Positions 15,311 through 29,646 of a stretch of DNA of 64,000 nt are shown in pieces. This stretch comes from Thamnaconus septentrionalis (Eukaryota > Chordata > Actinopteri > Tetraodontiformes > Monacanthidae), in the NCBI GenBank assembly GCA_009823395.1, contig CM020511.1, positions 15,966,001-16,030,000 of the forward strand, written 5' to 3'. Position 1 is the stretch's first letter. Each line of letters opens with the position of its first letter. Position numbers and translations under genes: made by a program. The notes beneath the pieces were generated by a model that was not told the origin of the DNA, made no database searches, and was given only the letters and a program-made list of their open reading frames with translations.

Positions 15311-16369
15311 CGAAGGCAGAGGGGAAAAGTAATTTTCTTCCCCTGTCTCTTCCCATCTTTCGCCGGGCTTCTTCTTCGTCTTTTTGCTGCGCACTTTTAT
15401 AAAGGTTATAATTACCCTCGCAAGGGCTCCTCAAGAGAGAGCGAATAGGGTTTTTGTACCCTTCTCTCTTCACATCTTGCCTGTTTCTGGAGAAGGAAGC
15501 CATATTAACCTTTGGTCTGCTCTTTTTTAACGATGCAGAGAGAAAGCCAGATGTGCCTCAGTTAAGGAAAAAAAAAAAAAGGCCAACTTTATTTCTACAT
15601 TTTCAGACCAAGTTGGATGTTCCAGTAACTGGAGCGATTGATATATTTCAGTTTAATACAGTTAAATTTGATTTAAAGGTTTGATATTTTGCGAAATTCA
15701 CTTGACAGATATTTTCTAACTATAATGTGTATATAGGGCCTGTCAATTTAGTCATGAGAAAAGACCTTTATTTAAGTTACGAGTTAGTAAAAGCTAGTCA
15801 CACTTTTCTGAACATGTGCGCTTAGACATGATGTTCTGTATACCAGCCCTTTGTGATGTCACAAAAGGTCACACATGGACATATGTTTTGGATCGTTGAT
15901 TAATAATGACAGATTGCTTATCTGGAGTGCAGCAAGAGCAACCAAACAGGATTACAGGGCCATCATTTCCACTTTTGGAGCTGAGCTGTATAACTAAGAG
16001 ACCGAGAGTTGCCATAGCTCAAGTTTTTGACGATAAAGGAAAAAAAAAAGCACAGCTGGCCACATGGGGCAGCAAACATCAGACGTCCAGAGTCCATCTG
16101 CGACCCCGACCCCGACCACCATTGCAAGTCCACCTCAACTTCGCCGACCCCGTCCCTCGTTCCCTCTGACCTCCACCCCAGGCTCTTCTGACTGATTACT
16201 CCTAATGTAGTTTTAATTAAAACTGGTGGTGTCAAAGGGTTTAGCTCGCCTGAGAAGCGGGTGCAGATTGTGGCACAGTGGCAGATCCCTTCACTTGCTT
16301 GAGAGGAAATGCATCCTGACAATGCTCGGGCGGTGCCAAAATGACCAGAACCAGATTAATAATTAAAAA

Positions 16370-16371
<2 letters not shown>
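15311..16371. other. Intergenic, no gene seen
   Basis: Mixed unique sequence, poly-A runs (15568-15581, 16037-16048) and no supported exon. Confidence 0.4.

Positions 16372-16444
<73 letters not shown>
16372..16444. repeat. (CA)n microsatellite
   Basis: Uninterrupted CA run of about 73 bp. Confidence 0.97.
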
Positions 16445-16447
<3 letters not shown>

Positions 16448-19400
16448 GGCACAGGCTTCCAGACCTGCTTGGACATCACAGAGATGTGAGTGATTTCTGA
16501 ACTGTTAATAACATCATTATCTGTTACATTTGGGTATTAGTGAGTGGTGATTTATGTCACACCATGTGCTATTAATCATGCATTATGTCATTGTTTTGAT
16601 GCTAAATCTGAAAAAAAAAACATGTAACCATTTGGTGGAATAGAGAGATTTTTTTTAAATATTACCATAGAAAATGATTGCCCCATGAAAAATATTTTTT
16701 GTTTATTTATACTACAATTAGTCATATGCATTGAGTTTCTTACTCAATAACTCAATTTGACTGATTTCAACTGATATTGAAGAAACGTCATTTATTTTCG
16801 GAGATGATAGGAATAATCGTCATACTGCATCTACAGCCACTGCAACAGAACCTACTACAGCATAAATGCGTATTATCACCCGATGGAAGAAATGGGACAC
16901 CCATATCAAGGTATTTCAGCTGTACACTTGGGCGGTCATCACCGCCAAATTTCACAGTGGTGACCGCAGAAGGTGCCCCACCGCGGGATTCAACAGCAGA
17001 GGTCCATGTGTAGCTTTGTAATCTCCCCACCCGAGCCGTTGGATTATGTGCTCTCCGTCGACCCCGAAGTGGCTCCCCGCGGCTCGGGCTTAAACACTCT
17101 CCTCGCCACGTCCCATCTGCCGACGTCTTGGAAGATGAGAGTGAAGCCGGGAGCGAGGCAGCAGACGAAGGAACAGTCCGGGGCCTCCTCGCTGTGGCTG
17201 AGCACAGTAAGGAAAAGTCCTCAGTGTGTCACACCTCCAGGCGCACTTGCAATGCTCATCCATAAGTAGTTTAAGCACCCTTGAATATCAGTTTGATCAT
17301 CTGACTTTCTCTTTTGCAGCTGCGGTTACGGTTGCTACCCCGGTTCTCAGTATCACCAAGGCGACACGACCAAGTGGTAAAAACTGCAGAAACAAAATCT
17401 GACCCCTGTCTTTCTTCCCCCTGAAACTCAAAAGTGCAAGTGGCTGCAGTGTCAGTGACCCTTTAACATTCTCTGACAGGGACCATGTTTTGTGACTGCC
17501 AGTGGACAGTTGGAGGGGCTGGTGGTTGGCCCTGAGCAGTGAGGCGTGTAGTAAGAGGGTTTAACTTCTCTAACCTCCTTCTGCCAGGTTCATGGGGTCC
17601 TGCTGCTTGGGTAATATTGGATCAGCGTTGGGAGCCTGCGCTGTTGCCATACCAGCCAGCACGCTACCTGAGATAGTGAGCACTTTCCACTACAGGGCCA
17701 ACAGGGAATGGTATACCTCTCCATACACTTTATCATCCAGGCATATTGTCGGCGCTTTGCTGAACTGGGAAATAACAAATACAACTGTCTCTGTTTTAGT
17801 TATGATTCTATGAGACTGAAAGAAAAAGAAACCACTTTTCCAAACAACTTACAATGTTGCAGTATATATTTGTATTTACAATATTTAAAATGATTCTTAA
17901 TTAGAAAACTATATGCTTTCTGCTGAATTGGTTTTGCACATTGTTTTTGTATTTTCATTTTTTTAAATATTATATTCAGCAAAATAAAATTAAAAGGCAA
18001 AGAGGAATGTTATTCCACTGATAAAAACTGCAATGAAAAAAAAAAAAAGATCACTCTCACTTATGTTTATAAAATAGGCAACAATGAGAACCATTAATAA
18101 TGTAGATGTTATTAAGTTTCACGAAAAATGGCATTCCCACTAACTGCAATGATTAGATGTTTTTATTTCATCATTTAAAAAGAGAAAGTAGAAGTATTGT
18201 ATACTCACATACATAATTATACATTTAAACTTCAATGATAGGTTTCATTGCATTAAATCCTTCAAGAAGCCGTCATTGTTGGGATTCTGTTTTATTATGA
18301 CAGTCTGGTTTGTTTACCCAGAAAACATATACTGTCTCTTTGCCAGGTTACCATGCACTTCAGACATTAGTATGGAAATTATGATAACTGCCTTGTAAAT
18401 AACACTTATTGCTGGGTGTTATTTTACTTGCACGATGAACCGTCAAAGGCTTCATGATTTGTCAAGCATTCAAGAGATATTAAAACCCTGCATTTGGTTC
18501 AGTGGTTGTGCAATCACTCGCATAAGCTTCTCTTGGCTCTGGTGCGGAAATTTGGCCGGTGCTGTAGTTTGGAGAGACCTGCAGATATTGAAAAATCTGC
18601 AGAAGCCCTCCTGTTGTCAGGAAGGAATAGAAAGAGCGCACTGTCTGGGAGGTGTTTGGTTGAGGCTCTCGGCTCTGTGTGTCCATCTGTCAACTTAAAA
18701 AGAAAAGAAATGTGCAGTGCATACAGGTGTTGCCCTGGTTTTTTTTTTTTTTCTTTTCTTTTCTTTTTTTTTATCTCTACCTGCAGAAATCTTTGTTTAT
18801 CTTATCTCAAATGTATTTGGTTGTTTATTTGTAGATGACAAGGCTGTGCTGCTGGAGAGAAAGTCACAGTTTTATTTAAAGCCAGACTGTCGTGAGAATG
18901 ATGGCAGGAAGGCAAGAGGTTCGCCAGACAGACGGTTGTGTGGCTGAGTGATAGCTGTGGAGGTACGCCGGGTTTTCGCCTGCGGTCGCGATGTGAATGT
19001 AGCTGCATGTGCAATCTGACGACTTACAAGAGCACATGGCGTCATGGCACGTGTGAAACTGGCCTATTGTTTAAAGGTGTTTGTAAACAGGTGGGTTATC
19101 TGTATATGGGATCCAGACAACCCGTCCTCTGCACAAACAATTGTGGTCAGGTCCGCGATGCCAAGCGTGAAGTGTGTGGTGCAGGTTCATGCTCAAAGCA
19201 CATTGGGGAGGGGGTGAAGCGTGGTGTAGCGTGGATTGCGGTTGACATTCAGTGAGCTGTCTTTTCTTTTACTTTACCACTTTGACGGTGTCGATGCCCT
19301 CTTGGGGATTTTATTTTACTGTTAGATCACGTTTGCAAGACTGTTTCACAAATGTTTTCTAACAATAATCTGAAATCAGTTAACTGTGCAGAATTTAGAA

Positions 19401-19799
19401 AATGACATTACTTGCTTGTTTTGCTTAAGCAAAATTAATCAAAATTGTATGTAATAATCACAATAGTTATTGACATCACATGACATGAACAGGAAATTAT
19501 TTAAATGAAAAAATAAGTAAGTAGTTAACAGTATGTTAATAACGTTGTTTTGGCAATGGTGCTGACTAACAAGTAAGTCCAACATACATTGTTTTTAATT
19601 ACAAAAACAATCAGATCGAAAAAAAAATGATATGGTAGTAATAATGGTTCTTGAATTGGAAACAGTGATGTACGATGAAGAAATAATTGTCACAACAACG
19701 GCTGGAGATAAATAAAGGAGTCAGGTGTGGTACACAGACGTGATACGCCGTGAAATGTCAACGGCAGCATTAGAATTTGACTCTGGGACTTGTAGTTTC
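16445..19799. other. Intergenic between eomes upstream region and cmc1; one exon-like patch
   Basis: No recognised gene. A GC-rich patch at 16960-17215 ends in a possible donor (GAGCACA then GTAAGG). Another exon-shaped segment at 17320-17376 has a good acceptor (pyrimidines then TTTTGCAG) and a possible donor (AAGTG then GTAAAA). These could belong to a non-coding RNA but lack further support. A cysteine-rich open frame at 18938-19255 has no splice or domain support. A pyrimidine tract lies at 18738-18770. Confidence 0.4.
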
Positions 19800-19885
19800 T
19801 GCCGCCGCCCGCTGACGTCAGCGGAAGTCTTCTGAGCGTGCGCAACCTGGGTCACATTGGTCTCTTGTTTTGAAAGAGTCTTGCC
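19800..19885 (+). promoter_or_regulatory. cmc1 proximal promoter with CRE and ETS-type sites
   Basis: A perfect palindromic CRE, TGACGTCA, at 19813-19820 is followed directly by GCGGAAGT, an ETS/NRF2(GABP)-type core, at 19821-19828. Both lie 60-75 bp upstream of the cmc1 start codon in a locally CpG-rich setting without a TATA box. This pairing is characteristic of nuclear genes for mitochondrial proteins. Confidence 0.65.
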
Positions 19886-22800
19886 ATGGAGGCAACTAAC
19901 ACAGGTAATAGTCGTCTTACCTCCCTTAAAAGCTCGAAGAGCATGAAATAATTTTACGGTAGGGTCAGGCGTCAGTTGGTTTTCTTGATGCACCTTTCAC
20001 TAACCGCGTTCCTGGTACAAAACACTGCCGCGATGTGCACCACTAGCTAATGGCAGCTAGCGTTAGTCACTTCTTTCCTTCCTCACGCTGTTTATGTGTA
20101 AAAGGCTAGAGATTCAAAGTGATTGGTCGCTGTAGGAAAACAAAACACTTTCACATAAGCGGCGCGCTGCCTGAGCGTGTGCAGTAAACTGTCGAAAAAT
20201 AGGTCGTAAGTTGTATCATGCACCCAATGACATTTTCCTATACACGTCATTTCCCCAGTACCTATACGGAGGTGATAATACGAATTGTCGGTAACCTCTT
20301 AAACACCTGCCTACCAAATTCATTAAGAGATTGACTGATATTTTGATCAAACATTCATGCTGTATGTGTTTTCTTAAGTAACAGTAAGGTCCCATATTAT
20401 GCAAGATTTACCTCCCAGTGCTGTCTAAAAGTGATGTTTCTTGCCCGTTGTGCCAATACTTCACCAGGTTAGTGACAAGTTACCTTGCCAGGTGTTTATT
20501 ACTGGTGTTGTCCCATTGTAAACATGACTAAGGTCTAAAGCACTAAGATTTTTTTTTATTTTTTATGGAAGGCTGTAACTAGAGCACAAACTGTATATGT
20601 TCTTAGGAGTTCTTAACAAAATGAATCACTCAGACTGTACGTTTTTAAATTTGGGATGAAAAATAAAGGCCCTGAAACGGGTATATATAAGATAAAGGTC
20701 CCATACTTTTTTTTTTTAAGTTAGGAAGCAGAGGTTTTGTGACATGTGATTAATGGTGATTTTCATTTACATTGGAATTCTGAAGTAGATTTAGGAATGG
20801 CTGCTGTTGTTTGCGACCTGTATCGCTAACATTGTTAACCTGCACCCATATATAACAACACACTGCATGATAGTTTGAATGTGCAAGCGCAAAATATAAA
20901 AGAAATGTCCAGGTCAATGTGGTATACCATTGTTGGTAGGACTTCACCAATATCAAACATCAGAACTAGGGGTTTAATAAATGGAATAATGCGCTGTTTG
21001 ATTCAGTGATGATGGCAAAGACAGTGAAGGCCACGACTACCAGGTATGGATCAGGTCAAAACTGGCACACGGAAAAAAAAAAAAATCTGTACAATGAAAT
21101 TTCAACCAATGTAACACACCTGAGTTGGGCACTGAGAACGTCTGTCTTGGACGCTGACGTTCCTCCTGATGATTCATTTGTGCGTCTTGCCTTCCAGCTT
21201 CACCTGAGGAGATGCATCTGAGACATGTGGAGGTTGACGTCCTCATCCCAAAGCTAATGAGGGAGAAGGCCAAGGAGCGCTGTGTCGAGAAAGTGGAAGG
21301 TGTGTTTGTGTGTGCGACAATCCTCTCGTTTGTTTGCACGTTTTTCTGCATGTGGAAATTCTTGTTCATTCCAGTTGGGGAAAACACATGGTTTGAGCCA
21401 CACACTAACCTGATCGCTCATTACTGATTTCAAAACGAGGTAAAAGCGGGGAATAAAACTCCTATAACAAGTCATATTTTGAACTGCATGCAGTGGAAGC
21501 CGACGCAGTGACAGTAGGAAGTCCTTATCCACAGCAGATAAGAAAAAAACATTGTTATAGCTAGGTATTGAAAAGCTTTGCATTGTGCACGTTGGCACAC
21601 TAGAATTTGTTTTTAATTCCTTAAATGATTTATTTTTAATATTAATCTTATTGGCTTGGTTCCAGACTGCCCCTAAATGGTCGCATTCTGCCTCTTAAAA
21701 TTGAGACAGTGTGAGCATATTTTATATCTACTTGCACATATGTGGCCGGTGCATTTGTTAAGTTAATGAAATATTAACTATTGAATATTTTGTACGGCTG
21801 GTGCAAGGTCTTTGCGGCGACATCATCGATTAGGTTGACGCAAAAAAATTGTCGATGCTTCTGCCGTATTTGATCCCCGCTAGTGCAACTCGCATCTATA
21901 AATTACGCAAAATGTTGCAAAATACATACGTCCGTGTATACAATCTATACATGGACATATATATATAAAAAAAAGATTGCTTGATTAATCGATAAAAAAT
22001 AATCTTAAGGTGTAGCCCCAATATCTTGTTGCTGACAAACTTCTGATTCTGATCAGACGTTTGTGAATTTAAAACATTGCAGCGTCTGCATTTATTGTCA
22101 AAGTGTTTATCAGTAATAAAATGAGAGCTTGCACGACTAAAACTTTCAAATGGGAAAACTGGAACAATATAAGCACACCACTGACAGCACAGTGGGTGAT
22201 TTTTAATCTCAAACATCAAACTCATTCATTTGGTGCTCCTGCATGCACTTGTCATTGAACGAAAAGTACTTAATTCATAAAATGTATAATAATGGGACAC
22301 TTAGTTTATGTCAATGCACTGTCCCCTTCCTGTCATCAGCACGTAAAAATTTGATGCCCCTGTTTTAGATTTTTTTTCTTTTTACTTGACATAAAAAGCA
22401 GAACATTTTCATGTCAAGTAGAATCTTGCGAGACTCATCTCAGTGTAGAGTGGTCGACACCCCCCACGCCCCCTGGTAGCGACCCAGGTCTCGCGACATG
22501 ACTCTGCTTTGTGGTTTCAACAAATCTGATGGCTGCTCGTGTACGTTGGCGCACACAGCTGGGTTCACATGCATCTTGAGGTGTCGGGACAGACGGTAGA
22601 TGCGTAGCTAGTGGAAACCCCCCTCACATCACCGGCCTCTTATCCCACTCTCTTTCACACCTTGACGCTTGCCCCGGGTTGTTTCTCTTTGTACGTTTGT
22701 GGCTGCAGTGGGCTGCCCTGGGCCGATTGCTGCTTACAAAAAGAGAAAAAAAAAAAAAAACTCAATAGAGAGTGATGAGCAAAAGACACATTTTTCCTGT

Positions 22801-24890
22801 TGAGGCTCTCTCTGCAGGTTTCGGTAAACCCCCCCGAAAGAAACAGTAATGTTTTAGAATCTTACTTGATGTGATTTTTCTTTCGTGATCCACTATACAC
22901 ACAATACTTTTATCGCCACCAGATAACTTTGCAAGCCCTTTCCAACTTACCACTGCAGAGTTTTTGATTCTTGAACATCGCTGAGCCATGGAAGGGAAAC
23001 AAATCTTATCCTTCCTATTTTTAAAAGACTCGCTGTATAATTTTGCAAGTTAAAGCTGGATTCTTACATTCCATGTATGTGCTAGCGCACAGGTGTCGAA
23101 CTCTTTTAATTATATTTGGCCCCCAATATAATATTAAATCATTACTAAAGCTGGCCCACCGGTATTATACAGAACATGTACTGCTAACAGTACAACTCCC
23201 AAATGTTCGGCTGGTTATGTGGCAGACCATTTATGCTAACGGACTATAATCGAGTCTCCTCCGAGGATTCAGGCTCCTGCGTTCAAGTGAAGGCAAGCCG
23301 GCCACTTCTGCATCTAAGGAAAGTGAAGGTGCCATCGCACTTTCAGTGGGAGGCCATTTTTATTCCCCCACATGAAAGCAGCCCCAATGATTTGCCTTTT
23401 GGCGAGGCTCTGATGACAGAGTCGCCCCTCGGCAGCCTCTATTGGTACCATGGGACGAGGCTGAGGCGCCCGCTGATTAGATTAGTCGCACTGTTCTGCA
23501 CCTCTAAATTGGTTTTCTAGTTGTTGTTTTTTCCTTCACATCTCCACCCTGATGAAAGTGTCTGTGTGATAACCATACTGATGCGGCCGATAAAGGTAAT
23601 TATGATGTCAGTTGTTGGGAATGGGACACGGGAGGGCAGCGTTCTTAATTAAATCCTCGAGAAAGAGCGCGCTAACAGGGTGACGACTCGGTTTTCGACA
23701 CCTTGTTTACTACGAGGGCCTTTGCACATCTGATGCAGAACGCACCACCAACCAGGCCGAGGTGGCACTGACGCAAAGACCTGAGCACGTGTTTAATTGG
23801 CCACAGTGTTGGTTTTGTTTTTTTTCATAAATAATGTCATATTTAAGGTAAATACACATTGAAATGTCTGTACTCATTTTGAGATCTCTCTTTATCAGAC
23901 GCAGGTTGAACAGCCTCTTCTGATTAGTTTTAAAGACAAACAGAAAAAATATATTTAGCCCTCTGTTTACAGCCTCCTGCACTCACTGTAGGTTCCTGTC
24001 AAGACTGATGCTTCTTTGTAACTCTGAGGGTGGAATGAACGCCTTGTTGAGTGTGTCATTGTTAAACTTTTTGAGAAGATTCCGAGCTCACCTGTGTGAC
24101 ATCACAAAGGGCATATTTGCAAAAACTGTGAGTTTAAGCACTCTTGAAAAGTGGACCACAATTTTCCCCCCCTCCATTTTTTGGGGGAGTGTATGGATGA
24201 GCTTGAGACACATTTTGTCAGAGGCCACTGCTAAAGAGAATATTATTCAATACAAGACCTTAAACGTATTAACCTGAAACACCTTTCTATTAGAAATCTG
24301 CAAATGGCTGTAGTGTGACTGCTAGAACCTGTTCTAGATCTTCTCTACACATGTTCAATAATATGGTGTAAATCTGAATGTTATATTGTGCCTCTCACTC
24401 ATGCTTGCATCTAAAACATTGTGTAGTAACATCGTAGTAACACAATAGTAGAATAAGGTGATAGACGTGAAACATTTGTAGTCAGACAGTACTGCTGATG
24501 CTAAAGCCTGTTTCTCTACTGTCGTTTCTGCCATCCGCCCGCCTCCACCTCTGTCCAGCCTTCAACAGCTGCTGCAAAGAATCTGGCTTCCTCATGGTGC
24601 TCAAGTGTCGGGAGCAGAACGCCGCGTTGAAGGAGTGTCTCACAGTTCAGTGAGTATCCATTGCGAGCCCTTTCACCCGAGCGTCACCCACTCTTTGAGC
24701 AACAATGTCATCAAACCAAAGCCGTCACACACGGCTGTGCTGAACGCTGCACCCTCTGTCGTCCACCAGCTACCGGGACCCCGTCTTCTTCGAGGAGTGT
24801 AAGCAGGAGTACATCAAAGAGAAGCTGGAGTTCGTGAGGACGGGAATCCCAACCAAGAACAGGAAGCAGAAACTCCCAACTAGCATGTAA
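19886..24890 (+). CDS. cmc1: COX assembly mitochondrial protein 1 homolog (twin CX9C)
   Basis: Small protein of the mitochondrial intermembrane space that helps stabilise newly made COX1 during cytochrome c oxidase (complex IV) assembly. Exons are 19886-19904, 21198-21299, 24559-24649 and 24770-24890, all GT-AG and in phase; the sum is 333 nt, 110 aa. The product begins MEATNTASPEEMHLRHVEVD. Two CX9C motifs form the CHCH helical hairpin: CVEKVEAFNSC, completed across the exon 2/3 junction, and CREQNAALKEC in exon 3. The tail GIPTKNRKQKLPTSM is nearly the same as the human CMC1 end, and the length is close to human (106 aa). The start is the first ATG after the CRE/ETS promoter. The first intron is 1.3 kb and the second 3.3 kb. 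The gene converges on azi2. Confidence 0.97.
21770..22025. mobile_element. Probable DNA transposon fragment in cmc1 intron 2
   Basis: Contains ATCGATTAGGTTGACGC near the left and TTGATTAATCGATAAAAAA followed by AAGGTGTAGCCCCAA at the right. This ATTAATCGA-rich structure ending in a 'GTAGCCC' phrase resembles common non-autonomous hAT-type elements of fish. Ends were not defined precisely. Confidence 0.4.
23088..23150 (+). mobile_element. Transposon end fragment in cmc1 intron 2
   Basis: The phrase GCACAGGTGTCGAACTCTTT followed by a 'TTTGGCCCC' context matches the end of a widespread vertebrate repeat (AGGTGTCAAACTC type). A related inverted fragment lies at 25236-25275. Only the end can be recognised. 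Confidence 0.4.
23250..23515. promoter_or_regulatory. Candidate conserved element inside cmc1 intron 2
   Basis: GC-balanced, repeat-free block in an otherwise AT-rich intron, with motifs such as GCGCCCGCTGATTAGATTAG and CCATTTTTATTCCCCC. It has an open frame but no splice sites or domain. Candidate intronic enhancer, possibly acting on eomes. Confidence 0.3.
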
Positions 24891-25149
24891 AAGAGTGAAT
24901 ATCGGCCAGCTGACAGCTTCAGGAGGAGCGTCAGGTCTCTGTCAGCTAAACGCTTTGTCCTGTGTTTCTATTGCTTATGTTATGACGCCACCAGTGAATC
25001 TCCAGCTCAATCCATCTGAAGGGGAAATCTAATGATAACAATCATATGACAAGTGTGCCAACTAGTGGCATCGGATCAAACAATGAATCATGTGATTGTT
25101 GGGTACATGAATCACTCTGTAAATACAAAATATGAAGTGTGTATTGTTA

Positions 25150-25155
25150 ATTAAA
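25150..25155 (+). terminator. Candidate polyadenylation signal of cmc1
   Basis: ATTAAA variant signal about 260 nt after the cmc1 stop codon. I saw no canonical AATAAA between the stop and this site. Confidence 0.35.
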
Positions 25156-27191
<2,036 letters not shown>

Positions 27192-27454
27192 GATGGTCCC
27201 TCATTAACTCTTTCCTCTGGGAAAAGGAACAAAGCAAAGTCTTGCGGTGGTGTTGAGATGCGGGGTGCAGAGATGACAGTGTTCACCTTCACAAGGCCTC
27301 TGCTGACCTCTCGCAGTTCGCACAGCCTAGCAGTTCCGCACCAGCCCACTGGGGGGGGGTGTGTGTGTGTGGGTGGGTGGGTGGTCTCATCAACTTAAGG
27401 CAGGTAAGGTGGTAGCTATGTGGCAGGATTTCAGTTCATTTCTTCCATCATTTG

Positions 27455-27460
27455 TTTATT
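27455..27460 (-). terminator. Candidate polyadenylation signal of azi2
   Basis: Canonical AATAAA on the minus strand about 96 nt after the azi2 stop codon (27556-27558), implying a short 3' untranslated region. Confidence 0.55.
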
Positions 27461-27555
27461 TCCTATCCAGTCAAATTGCGAAATCCTCTTCCCTCACCCA
27501 GGTGGGGGTGGGTGGGTGGGGGGAGGTGGGTTAGAGGGGGCTGGGGGGGCTCCCT

Positions 27556-29555
27556 TCAGTAGGGCTTGGCCCACTCGCTGCTGGGGGCTTTGGGAGCGCA
27601 GTTCCCGATGGAGGAGGAGCTGGACGAGGCGGGGTGGCCCTCCCAGAACATGGCGTCACTGGGCTTGGGGGGGCTGGGGAAGGAGCGCGAGCTGTCGTCC
27701 AGCGAGGCCTGGTTCTGGGGGCGGGGGCAGGAAGACGGAGGAGGCCTCGCCGCCCTGCAGGGCCTCGCCGCCCGGGAGCGGCGCGCCGCCACCGCTGGGC
27801 GGCCAGGGCCCGTTGTACCAGCAATCCTCCCGGAGGCTGTCTGGCGGGCAGGGGCGGCCCGAGCAGGACGGCAGCGGGGGGGCACTGGGGGGGCGCGGCG
27901 CCGACACCCGGGGGACCGTGTGGTGGTGGTGGTGCTGGTGCTGGTGGTTGTTGTTGTTGTTCTTCTCCACGTCGTCCAGACACTGGACTGGAACTGTTGA
28001 GGTGGCTTCAGGGGGACAGAAGGGGAGAAAAGATGAGACGCTGCCAAGGGAAGACAGGCCGCTGTTGGAGCGTCGCTACTACAGGCATTTCTCATCACTG
28101 TGATCCAGTGACTACGTTTACGTGCACAGCTTAATCGAGCTATGCTCAAAGTTCGGTTTTCTCGTCTAATCGAACTTCTCTCCTTTTCCCAGTTTACGTG
28201 CGGCTGAGAAAATGTAATTATTGACAGGATCGTGTCCTTTTCCCCCACACTAGGGGCGACATCAGTCTTTTCAGCTTGTTCATTTCCAGTTAACCTCTTT
28301 CTTCGCACAATAACAAAACAACTGAAGCGGGACACAACACCGGTGTTATGTCCGTAGTGGTCTTTAATTTACTGGGTTTCCTCACCGAACAGCTGCTGAT
28401 GTGCTGCACCGCTGTCAGCAGATTTGTCAGAAATGTACAAACATACACAACATATTACTGGTGATTATACTTCAACCACTGTGCCGCGGCACACTAGGGT
28501 ACTGTGAGATAACGTCAGGTGTGTTGTGAAAATGATCCACTTTCACATAATTGTGCCTGTGCTTTAAAAGGAATGTGAGCCGACTGTCCTCCCTCAGTTC
28601 CTCCCAGGACATCAGCTTTGTGTGCATCTAAACGGGCCCAGGTTTCACACTGAGTGAGTATAAAGAAATTATGAATCTATAATTGTCATTGTTAGGCTAG
28701 AAAGTGTCATTTTTGAAATAATATTTTGGCTTGTGGTGTGCCATGGGATATTTCAATGTAAAAAAATGTGCCGTGGCTCAAAAAAAGGTTGAAAAACACT
28801 GTTATAGTCAATGTGAGTCATGTGGTTGTAAACCTCAAAAACCTGTAAAACCTATCTTCAACTTGCCTTTTTTTAAACTCTTTTTTTAAAAAAAAAACAA
28901 AACAAAAACAAAAAACTTTTTCTTTGATCAAATGCCACCAGTACTGTCTTACAGTAGGTCTGCAGTGTGTTTAAGATCTACTAGGAACTACTAAACTTGA
29001 TGTACAAGTGCTGTTCTAAATAGATGTGGAACATATACTTCTCAGCCTTTTTATCTTCTTTAATTTCCACACTTCATCAGATGTTGGGATGAGCGGCACT
29101 CCGAGCAGCAAGAGGGGAATCGAGTTGGCAAGACTCCAGGTTTCTTTTCTACAAGCAGGATGGTAAGTGTTGTGTGTGCACAATACTTCACAGAATAATG
29201 CCTTTACATGAAACTAAACAATTTTGATTATCATTAAATATCAATAACAAGTACGTATGTAAAGAGCAGGTCCATTTGCAAAGAGGCAGCTAAATATCCT
29301 AAATATCCTAAATATCAATAATTAAAAAATATAAATCCAAGTTGCTCCCCGGCTGAGCGACACGCTGCTGCGTAAAACTGGAGAAGTTGCCAAGTTTTCC
29401 AGAGACAAGACAAAAAAAACATGACAAAACCCTCTTCACCTTTGTTATTAATGCATGGGAATAAGTAAAAATCCCAAAATAGTAATTAGTTGTGTTCACC
29501 AGCACAGAGCGAAGCCGTGTACAAATTACATCTTCTAATCTCTGCCCTCTCTGCC

Positions 29556-29646
<91 letters not shown>

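Noticed and set aside
18938..19255. Cysteine-rich 105-aa open frame upstream of cmc1
   Set aside because: No signal peptide, no known cysteine spacing, no splice or conservation evidence.
27420..28134. Plus-strand open frames of 144-227 aa opposite the azi2 last exon
   Set aside because: They are shadows caused by the GC-rich conserved minus-strand exon; residue content is Gly/Arg/Trp-rich without domain or splice context.
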